Source: an uncultured Eubacteriales bacterium (GTDB taxonomy: Bacteria > Bacillota > Clostridia > HGM11514). From it: a DNA stretch of 19,491 nucleotides. A model generated the notes under the pieces. It saw only the letters and a program-made list of their open reading frames with translations, searched no databases and was not told where the DNA came from. The stretch's first letter is position 1; the number at the start of each line of letters is the position of its first letter. The stretch is taken from the NCBI GenBank assembly GCA_902492655.1, contig CABUMF010000037.1, forward strand, positions 1-19,491, in the 5' to 3' direction. Below, in pieces: positions 1 through 6,035 of the stretch. The position numbers were made by a program, and so were the translations under genes.

Positions 1-1448
1 ACATTCGAGCCTCCCTGACCGAGGTCAGAATCATATCCTTTTGTAAAGCTTGTTACGAACTTATCCGCCTGAGCCGCTTTTGCCGCCGCTATCAGCTGTT
101 CGTCCGTAGCGTTTTCATCGCCCCACAAAAGGTTATCCTTAATGGTTCCCGTAAACAGCACATTTTTCTGCAATACCATTCCCACACATTCACGAAGGTT
201 GTAAAGGGAATAATCCTTAACATTCACTCCGTCAATCAACACTTCGCCGCCGTCAACATCGTAAAGCCTCGGGATAAGCGAAACAAGAGTTGTTTTTCCG
301 CATCCTGTCGAACCGATAATTCCTACGGTGGAGCCTGCCTTTATCTTAAGATTTATGTCGGATACAACATTTTCTTTGTTGTTTTTATAGTATCTGAACG
401 AAACATTTCTGAACTCGATTTCACCGCTTTTGACGTGCAAATCGGGATATGCCGCATTTTCATCGGTTATATCGAGCTTCTCGTCCAGAACCTCACAAAT
501 TCTCTTTGCCGAAGCAAGAGCACGGGAGCTGTTCATAAATATCATGGTTACGAACATGAGCGACATGAGAATCTGGTTTATGTATGAAATAAAGGTTGCA
601 AGAGTCGGAGCGTCAAGCGCTGTGGCACTTCCCAAAATCAGCTTTCCGCCGAGCATCAGCACCGCTACGGTTGTGGCATTCATCATAATCATCATAACAG
701 GCTGCATACATATCATGACATTCATTGCGGAAATACCGGCATCCTTCAGATTTCTGTTTGCCTTGAAAAACTTCTCCTTTTCATGTTCTTCCCTTACAAA
801 GCTTTTCACAACCCTGACATTTGTAACATTTTCCTGCACGGTTGAATTAAGAGAGTCAATCTTTGACTGCATTTTTGTAAATCTCGGGAAGCCCTTTGAA
901 ATAATGAAAGCCTGCGCAATGCAAATAAGCGGAATCGACACCGCAAGCACGGCAGAAAGCTTTATGTTAAGAGAAACTGCCATAACAATCGCACCTATAA
1001 GCATAATCGGTGCACGAAGGCACATTCTTACCAAAATATTGATAAAATTCTGCATCTGCGTTACATCGTTTGTAAGTCTTGTAACAAGCGAGCCTGTGGA
1101 AAACCTATCAATATTTGCAAACGAAAATCTCTGCACCTTCCTGTAAATGTCGCCGCGAAGGTCTGCCGCAAAGTTTACGGACGCCTTTGCTCCAAAGTAC
1201 GCTCCGCCGACGCCGCACGCCATCATAACAAGTGCCAAAACCACCATTGCGGCGGCTATGCCGATTATAAACCATATATCCCCGGAATCGGTGGTTCCCT
1301 TGTTTGTGCTGAGGTCAACAATTCTTGTGTTTATTACCTTGAGCAGCATGGGCATAAATATTTCGCCCATTGACTCGATAATCATGCAAATCGGCCCTAT
1401 AATGAAAAACTTTTTATAAGGCTTAACATACTTCATCCATCGTTTCAT
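1..1448 (-). CDS. ABC exporter, fused membrane and ATPase domains (3' end outside window)
   Basis: Reading the minus strand from the ATG at 1448 gives 482 codons, open to the window edge. The N-terminal ~330 residues form a type I exporter membrane domain with about six hydrophobic helices. It includes an LRGDIYRKVQ-like coupling segment and a VVKSFVREE segment typical of multidrug/lipid exporters such as MsbA, LmrA and BmrA. The nucleotide-binding domain follows, with Walker A GSTGCGKTT and the Q-loop in GMVLQKNVLF. The sequence stops at LGQGGSN, where this family normally continues with the SGGQ signature, so about 100 residues (signature, Walker B, H-loop) lie outside. The start overlaps the MarR stop as ATGA, indicating translational coupling and probable control by that regulator. 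Such exporters often come as heterodimers, so a second ABC gene may follow beyond the edge. The substrate cannot be read from the sequence. Confidence 0.93.
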   Translation of the reverse strand, partial: MKRWMKYVKPYKKFFIIGPICMIIESMGEIFMPMLLKVINTRIVDLSTNKGTTDSGDIWFIIGIAAAMVVLALVMMACGVGGAYFGAKASVNFAADLRGDIYRKVQRFSFANIDRFSTGSLVTRLTNDVTQMQNFINILVRMCLRAPIMLIGAIVMAVSLNIKLSAVLAVSIPLICIAQAFIISKGFPRFTKMQSKIDSLNSTVQENVTNVRVVKSFVREEHEKEKFFKANRNLKDAGISAMNVMICMQPVMMIMMNATTVAVLMLGGKLILGSATALDAPTLATFISYINQILMSLMFVTMIFMNSSRALASAKRICEVLDEKLDITDENAAYPDLHVKSGEIEFRNVSFRYYKNNKENVVSDINLKIKAGSTVGIIGSTGCGKTTLVSLIPRLYDVDGGEVLIDGVNVKDYSLYNLRECVGMVLQKNVLFTGTIKDNLLWGDENATDEQLIAAAKAAQADKFVTSFTKGYDSDLGQGGSN

Positions 1449-1822
1449 ATAGTTTCTCCTTTACTGTCAATTCCTTTAAGATTTTCATACATCCTGTCAA
1501 GGCATTTTTCAAATATTTCAAGCTCACGGCTGTCTATTCCCGTGCACATCATTTCGTCCACATAAGAAAAAATATCACAGGATTTTTTCACAATATCCCT
1601 TCCCGAATCGGTTATGGAAATCTTATTGAACCGCCCGTCACTTTTATCGGTTTTTTTCTCGATATATCCCCCGTTTTCAAGCTTTTTAAGAGCAACCGCA
1701 ACGGCTGCCGGGCTGACTTCGGTCATCTGTGAGATTTCCTTTTGCGTTATGCAATCACCGTGACGCGACAAAAACATAAGCATCATGTGCTGGCTTCTGT
1801 GCAGACCTATTTTTGAAATCAT
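1445..1822 (-). CDS. MarR-family transcriptional regulator (true start probably upstream, near 1903)
   Basis: This is a winged-helix MarR regulator. The segment ITQKEISQMTEVSPAAVAVA is the helix-turn-helix, KKLENGGYIEKK the recognition helix, and KSDGRFNKISITDSG the wing. It probably represses its own operon and the exporter behind it; its stop overlaps the exporter start (ATGA). The first in-frame ATG is at 1822 (125 aa). The frame stays open upstream to a stop at 1919-1921, and that stretch encodes a convincing MarR dimerisation helix (IIRKFIHTDRLHKACVDRMI). No ATG, GTG or TTG exists in frame there. A GGAGG at 1912-1916 lies 8 nt before an ATA codon at 1903, which would give a family-typical 152 aa. 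The entry uses the first canonical start; the protein is probably longer. Confidence 0.88.
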   Translation of the reverse strand: MISKIGLHRSQHMMLMFLSRHGDCITQKEISQMTEVSPAAVAVALKKLENGGYIEKKTDKSDGRFNKISITDSGRDIVKKSCDIFSYVDEMMCTGIDSRELEIFEKCLDRMYENLKGIDSKGETI

Positions 1823-1924
1823 TCTGTCAACACAGGCTTTATGAAGTCTGTCCGTATGAATGAATTTTCTGATAATTGTGTTGCTTTCTATCTCCTTAGC
1901 TATTTCACTCGCCTCCGATCATTT

Positions 1925-1942
1925 TAGTTAACATGTTAACTA
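1925..1942. promoter_or_regulatory. 18-bp palindromic operator, probable MarR site
   Basis: TAGTTAACATGTTAACTA is a perfect inverted repeat. It overlaps the end of the -10 box and the predicted start site of the MarR/ABC operon. A degenerate second copy (GTCAAC-A-GTTAAC, 1967-1979) overlaps the -35 box. Size, symmetry and position fit MarR autorepression; binding is inferred. Confidence 0.72.
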
Positions 1943-1970
1943 TTATAGCACACATTATATGTTTTGTCAA
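1942..1970 (-). promoter_or_regulatory. Sigma-A-type promoter of the MarR/ABC operon
   Basis: On the minus strand, TTGACA (1965-1970) and TATAAT (1942-1947) are separated by 17 bp, a perfect consensus. Transcription would start near 1935, inside the palindromic operator, so bound repressor would block initiation. Confidence 0.85.
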
Positions 1971-2013
1971 CAGTTAACTAATTAATTGTTGTTTTATTTT
2001 TATATTCGGGCAA

Positions 2014-2042
2014 TTGACAGATACACGCAAATGATATATAAT
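2014..2042 (+). promoter_or_regulatory. Sigma-A-type promoter of the EamA transporter gene
   Basis: TTGACA (2014-2019) and TATAAT (2037-2042) are spaced by 17 bp. The -10 box overlaps the ATG at 2041, so that ATG cannot be in the transcript; transcription would begin near 2049. Confidence 0.88.
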
Positions 2043-2061
2043 GTATGACGAGGTGAAATTA

Positions 2062-2943
2062 ATGAATAAAAAAATAAAGGGCAACCTGCTTCTGTTGCTC
2101 ACTGCAATTATCTGGGGCTTTTCTTTTACGGCGCAAAGCGTGGGAATGGATTCTCTTTCTCCCAGCACCTTTAACGGGATCAGAACTCTCCTCGGTGCGA
2201 TAGTGCTTATTCCCCTTGTTGTTCCGACAGCAAAACAGAGCTTTCAAAATCCCGAAACCAAGAAAAATACGGTAAAGGGCGGCGTTATATGCGGCATTAT
2301 ACTTTGCCTTGCTTCAACTCTTCAGACCTACGGTCTTAAATTCAGCGGAACGGGCAAGGCAGGCTTTATAACGGCGCTTTACATAGTGTTTGTTCCGATT
2401 TGCTATCTTTTTGCCGGCAACAAGATAAGCATTAAAATAATAGCATCCGTAATAATCGCGACCTTAGGAATGTATCTTCTTTGCGGAGGAGGGGAATTTT
2501 ATTTGGGCAGAGGAGAAATTGTTCTTCTTATTTCCTCGCTTCTTTTCACGGCTCACATTCTCGTAATTGATAAATTCTCTCCGAAATCGGACGGCGTTAC
2601 AATGTCCTGCATACAGTTCGCCGTATCGGGAGCTCTTAACATAATATATATGTTCCTTTTTGACAATCCGCAGCTTGCGCCGATTCTTAACTGCTGGCTT
2701 CCGATTATATATTCCGGAGCTCTTTCCTGCGGTGTTGCATACACCTTGCAGATTGTCGGTCAGAAATATGCCGACCCGACATCGGCATCGCTTCTTATGA
2801 GCCTTGAATCTGTTTTTGCGGCAATCGGAGGATGGATTATTCTCGGTCAGAAAATGAGCCCAAAAGAAATAGCCGGATGCGCAATTATGTTTTTTGCCAT
2901 AATTCTCATCCAGCTTCCTTCAAAAAATAAAGCCTTACAGTAA
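2062..2943 (+). CDS. EamA-family (drug/metabolite transporter superfamily) permease
   Basis: The product is 293 aa, almost entirely hydrophobic, with about ten membrane segments in two EamA repeats. The first begins at LLLLTAIIWGFSFTAQ and the second near residue 155 (EIVLLISSLLFTAHILVID). The late SASLLMSLESVFAAIGGWI segment is typical of the family. It is probably a cytoplasmic-membrane exporter or exchanger of a small metabolite; substrates in this superfamily cannot be told from sequence. The start is the ATG at 2062, behind GAGGTG at 2050-2055. The in-frame ATG at 2041 lies inside the -10 box. The leader would be only about 12 nt. The gene is transcribed away from the MarR/ABC operon, and its last 9 bp overlap the end of the convergent SGNH gene. 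Confidence 0.92.
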   Translation: MNKKIKGNLLLLLTAIIWGFSFTAQSVGMDSLSPSTFNGIRTLLGAIVLIPLVVPTAKQSFQNPETKKNTVKGGVICGIILCLASTLQTYGLKFSGTGKAGFITALYIVFVPICYLFAGNKISIKIIASVIIATLGMYLLCGGGEFYLGRGEIVLLISSLLFTAHILVIDKFSPKSDGVTMSCIQFAVSGALNIIYMFLFDNPQLAPILNCWLPIIYSGALSCGVAYTLQIVGQKYADPTSASLLMSLESVFAAIGGWIILGQKMSPKEIAGCAIMFFAIILIQLPSKNKALQ

Positions 2944-3993
2944 TTTTTCAATTACGCCGGCGAACGCCTTTGCCATACAGAAAAATCCGAAATCGTTCGG
3001 GTGGCAACCGTCGACGGTCATAATCTCGGGGTCGAAAAGCTCAACCATATCGTGTCCGCTGACAAGGTATATGTTTTCGTCCCCGTCTTTTTTTGCCCTG
3101 TCATAGGTTTGTTTGATTATTTCATACCTATGATGCCAATCTTCGTTGTCCCGCTTCATGGGAGCAGAAGCGAGAATAATCGGCAATTTTGGGTTTTTAT
3201 CCCTTATTTTCTTATACATATTATAGTGAGTTTTTTCAAGAAACTCTGCATTCGGTGCATTGTGGTCGTAATCGTACACGAAAATGCTCATATCAAGCTC
3301 CGAAATATAATCGGACATTGCATCCTCCGCCCTTGCGTTTCCCGAAAATCCGAGATTTATAAAATCCGTATCGTACCACCTTGAGATTAAGCTCTGATAA
3401 GAGTTTCCCGGGCGGGATGCGCATCCCCCTTGGGTTATGGAGGAGCCGTAATATACTATCGGCTTTTCATGCTTATATCTGTCACCTTCCAAAACGCTTG
3501 CGCTTTCGGAAAGTCCTATGTAAACCTCGGTTACACCGTTATACAGCGGAAAATTGATGATAATATCACGCATTTTCTTTGTCTTAAATGTCAAAATCGA
3601 CTCATATCCGCCGTCAATATTAAGCCCCGGTTTATAATCCTTATACTCAATCGGCGGAACGAATGTACCGTAGTAAACACCGTCTGTGTAACAATCAAAG
3701 CCGCAGCTTCCCGTAAGTGCCATATGGGGCATAAGCCAAACATCAGGAAGTATTACCTTTATCGCAATATACTCCGAATCCGTTTTGAACCTTACCCGTC
3801 CGCCTGCGGTATGGGTATGAAGCGTCACCACTCCGTCGTTCGTATTCCTTGCCACCTCTGTGGGGATACGCTTGTAGGGCTCATACAATCCGTACAGCCT
3901 GAAGGGCTTGTCCTTAACGCTGTACAGCTTCATATCCTCACGAAATACAGCTTTGTTTTTGAAATTCTTATCGACTTCCGTAATTTTCGGCAT
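2935..3993 (-). CDS. SGNH/GDSL-family hydrolase with N-terminal beta-sandwich-like domain
   Basis: This 352-aa protein has the SGNH esterase blocks in order. Block I is YGSSITQGG (residues 182-190, nucleophile Ser185). Block II is NLGFSGNA (Gly218). Block III is YDYDHNAP (Asn245, aligned with the GxN block). Block V is DGCHPND (Asp328 and His331 of the triad). The first ~170 residues precede the hydrolase domain and resemble the accessory domain of bacterial GDSL esterases of the GxDLY/SsfX3 group. It should remove acyl groups, possibly from carbohydrate. There is no signal peptide, so it should act in the cytoplasm. The ATG lies 2 nt after the radical SAM stop, with GAGGGGG inside the end of that gene, so it is the last gene of a three-gene operon. 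The natural substrate is unknown. Confidence 0.88.
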   Translation of the reverse strand: MPKITEVDKNFKNKAVFREDMKLYSVKDKPFRLYGLYEPYKRIPTEVARNTNDGVVTLHTHTAGGRVRFKTDSEYIAIKVILPDVWLMPHMALTGSCGFDCYTDGVYYGTFVPPIEYKDYKPGLNIDGGYESILTFKTKKMRDIIINFPLYNGVTEVYIGLSESASVLEGDRYKHEKPIVYYGSSITQGGCASRPGNSYQSLISRWYDTDFINLGFSGNARAEDAMSDYISELDMSIFVYDYDHNAPNAEFLEKTHYNMYKKIRDKNPKLPIILASAPMKRDNEDWHHRYEIIKQTYDRAKKDGDENIYLVSGHDMVELFDPEIMTVDGCHPNDFGFFCMAKAFAGVIEKLL

Positions 3994-3995
3994 AA

Positions 3996-4877
3996 TTAAA
4001 CCCCCTCTGAATTAAACGGCGGAATAAAGCTTTCCTTCGCCGCATCGCCCTCTTGAAAAAATGCATTCTCAATCCCGAGCCTCTCGGCATAGGACAAAAC
4101 ACGCTCATACTCCTCTTTTTTAAGCTTTCTGTTAAGCTCCGGATACTCGGTATTATCGCCCATAGGAGTATATTGACTCATTATACTTATATAAATACTG
4201 TCCCCAAACCCCGCAAGATAACGAAGAACCAGCTTTGATTCCCGAACATTTTTAGGCAGGCACAAGTGCCGCACGATAACTCCCCGTTTCATAAGCCCGT
4301 CCGAAAACTCGGGCTTTCCGCACTGGGCAATCATCTCCAAAAGCGCAGGCTTTGCATACTCGGCATAGTTTTCGCAATTTGAATATTTTTTGGAAACGGC
4401 AGGTGTGATATACTTAAAATCCGTCAAATAAATATCAACAAGACCGCAAAGCCTCTTTAAGGTTTCAACGCTGCAATAACCGCTTGTGTTGTAAACAATC
4501 GGGACGGAAAGTCCCCTATTTTTTGCAAATTTAACAGCCTCGATAATATGCTCCGCAAAATGGTCGGGCGTTACAAGATTTATGTTGTGACAGCCCGAAT
4601 CCTCAAGCCTTAAAAAAATATCCGAAAGTTTTTCGGTGTCTATCTCGGTACCGCAGATACCCCTTGAAATTTCTTTATTCTGACAGTACACGCAGGAAAG
4701 AGAGCACCCCGAAAAGAAAACCGTTCCCGAACCTCTCGTCCCCGAAATGCAAGGCTCCTCCCACATATGAGGAGCGGCTCGGCTGACAAAGAGCTTTGCT
4801 CCCATGCGGCAAAAGCCCTTTTCGGTGTTTCTGTCAACTCCGCACCCTCTGGGGCAAAGAGTACAATGCTCGTACAT
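3996..4877 (-). CDS. Radical SAM protein, PflX-like (homologue of pyruvate formate-lyase activating enzymes)
   Basis: This 293-aa protein carries the radical SAM iron-sulfur motif CSLSCVYCQN (Cys58, Cys62, Cys65). An N-terminal cysteine group (CTLCPRGCG...GFC: Cys5, Cys8, Cys12, Cys23) could hold a second cluster. The pattern matches the PflX/COG1313 group, which resembles PFL-activating enzymes but has no settled function. There is no glycyl-radical enzyme gene nearby to be its substrate, so calling it a PFL activase would be overreach. The ATG at 4877 shares its A with the TGA of the upstream L,D-transpeptidase-like gene (TGATG), and only a weak AAGG precedes it, so translation is probably coupled. 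The SGNH hydrolase gene follows 2 nt after its stop. The operon context, one exported and two cytoplasmic enzymes, is unusual. Confidence 0.87.
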   Translation of the reverse strand: MYEHCTLCPRGCGVDRNTEKGFCRMGAKLFVSRAAPHMWEEPCISGTRGSGTVFFSGCSLSCVYCQNKEISRGICGTEIDTEKLSDIFLRLEDSGCHNINLVTPDHFAEHIIEAVKFAKNRGLSVPIVYNTSGYCSVETLKRLCGLVDIYLTDFKYITPAVSKKYSNCENYAEYAKPALLEMIAQCGKPEFSDGLMKRGVIVRHLCLPKNVRESKLVLRYLAGFGDSIYISIMSQYTPMGDNTEYPELNRKLKKEEYERVLSYAERLGIENAFFQEGDAAKESFIPPFNSEGV

Positions 4878-5875
4878 CAGCTTATAGCCTTAATGTATTC
4901 GTCTGCGGTCTTGGGAAGGGATTCAAGAAGCTCCTTCTTAATGGCTTCAAGTTCCTCGCTGTAATACCCCGGACCTATGTCGCAAGGCAGTCCGCCGCAA
5001 TTATCGTAAACAAACGCCGCATCCCCGACGGTAAGCCTTACACAGCCGTTTGTCGCCTTATCCCCCAAGGAGTAATACGAAGAATGAACCAAAGAACCGG
5101 GATTAAAAAGATTTCTGAAAAGTATGCTGTGGAAGCAATAGTCGCCCATAATCTGCGTGCAGTTTACAATCCATATTCCGGAATTTCTGAACAGAAACCA
5201 CTTTTTATAAGAAGGTCCCATTGTGAGGGGCTTAAGATAAAATCTTCCTTCAACCGTTTCCTCTCCGGGATTTCCCGTACTGCAAACAGCGTGCCACACA
5301 GGTCTTTCCTTACCGTCAAAATCCTTGCCGTAAACGGTTACAAGCTGCATCTTCTTATTCACCGCAACTCTTGAATAATTCATGGGAACGGATTTTGAAA
5401 CCGTCACCTTACCCTCGGGATAATCCTCGGGAGTTTCAGCAGTATATGTAAATCCTGCCGGATATGAATAAACATCCAAGGGAACCATGACAGTACCGTA
5501 ATCGTCAACATAAGCAGGAGCGTCATCATACCATACGCCGTTTACCGAAACGGAAGGAGAGCCTATAACCTGCCATACGGATACATCACCGCTTTTTGCA
5601 TAAACCGCTTTCCCGTCCGCAGTGCGATATGCCTCCGAAAATCCGAGATATGTTTTTAAGTAATTCATCGGAATATAAAACTTACCGTTTTCATTGTATC
5701 TGCAATTACAGTCACCGAATATCCAGTTATCGTTATTGACAAGCCACCCCGATCCGTTATGGAACGTAACGGTTGTTTTAATCCGGTTATCGGGATAAAC
5801 AAACTTTCCGGCAGACACCGTAATTCCTCCAAATACCAATGCAATCGTCAAAAGCAAGGCGATAAGCTTTTTCAT
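4877..5875 (-). CDS. Secreted protein with copper-amine-oxidase-N-like region and YkuD-type L,D-transpeptidase domain
   Basis: The product is 332 aa. Residues 1-22 are a Sec signal peptide (MKKLIALLLTIALVFGG, cut near VSA-GKF). Residues ~35-160 hold two stretches of the copper-amine-oxidase-N type (GKFYIPMNYLKTYLG; VNGVWYDDAPAYV then GTVMVPLDVY). Residues ~168-302 form a YkuD domain with FHS (His249) and ATNGCVRL (Cys278, Arg280). The usual motif is S-x-G-C-x-R; here the first position is Thr and the residue before Gly is Asn, which the family tolerates. It probably acts at the cell surface, cross-linking peptidoglycan or attaching proteins. The ATG at 5875 follows AGGAGTG; the longer in-frame version would begin upstream of its own promoter. 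It is first in the operon with the radical SAM and SGNH genes. Confidence 0.88.
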   Translation of the reverse strand: MKKLIALLLTIALVFGGITVSAGKFVYPDNRIKTTVTFHNGSGWLVNNDNWIFGDCNCRYNENGKFYIPMNYLKTYLGFSEAYRTADGKAVYAKSGDVSVWQVIGSPSVSVNGVWYDDAPAYVDDYGTVMVPLDVYSYPAGFTYTAETPEDYPEGKVTVSKSVPMNYSRVAVNKKMQLVTVYGKDFDGKERPVWHAVCSTGNPGEETVEGRFYLKPLTMGPSYKKWFLFRNSGIWIVNCTQIMGDYCFHSILFRNLFNPGSLVHSSYYSLGDKATNGCVRLTVGDAAFVYDNCGGLPCDIGPGYYSEELEAIKKELLESLPKTADEYIKAIS

Positions 5876-5905
5876 TAATAACACTCCTAATAAAAATATA
5901 TCACT

Positions 5906-5934
5906 ATTATAATACAAGGGAAACAAAATTGCAA
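5906..5934 (-). promoter_or_regulatory. Promoter of the L,D-transpeptidase / radical SAM / SGNH operon
   Basis: On the minus strand, TTGCAA (5929-5934) and TATAAT (5906-5911) have a 17-bp spacer. It lies back to back with the plus-strand promoter at 5968-5995 and fixes the gene start at 5875. Confidence 0.8.
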
Positions 5935-5967
5935 GCAAAATATCATATATTTTTAAGATTATTTAGG

Positions 5968-5995
5968 TTGACAAATAATAATTATGTGATAGAAT
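5968..5995 (+). promoter_or_regulatory. Promoter of the large secreted stalk-domain protein
   Basis: TTGACA (5968-5973) and TAGAAT (5990-5995) are separated by 16 bp. Transcription would begin near 6002, about 34 nt before the chosen ATG. Confidence 0.75.
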
Positions 5996-6035
5996 GTATT
6001 TGTGGCAGAATTTTACTTAAAAAATGGAGAGTTTT

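Noticed and set aside
430..1146. Long plus-strand open frame of 238 codons
   Set aside because: It lies antisense to the ABC exporter, whose minus-strand frame has clear family motifs; the plus frame gives Ser/Phe/Ile-rich text with no domain and no ribosome binding site.
2041..2061. Upstream ATG start for the EamA gene
   Set aside because: It overlaps the consensus -10 box and would not be transcribed; GAGGTG is correctly placed for 2062.
3430..3999. Plus-strand open frame of 189 codons
   Set aside because: It is antisense to the SGNH hydrolase; the text is rich in Cys, Arg and Ile with no recognisable motif.
4640..4837. Glycyl-radical enzyme activase (true pflA) for the radical SAM gene
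   Set aside because: No glycyl-radical enzyme gene is in the window, and the N-terminal cysteine pattern fits the PflX-like group rather than PflA.
4796..5374. Plus-strand open frame of 192 codons
   Set aside because: It runs antisense across the junction of two well-supported coupled genes (radical SAM and L,D-transpeptidase-like) and has no motif.
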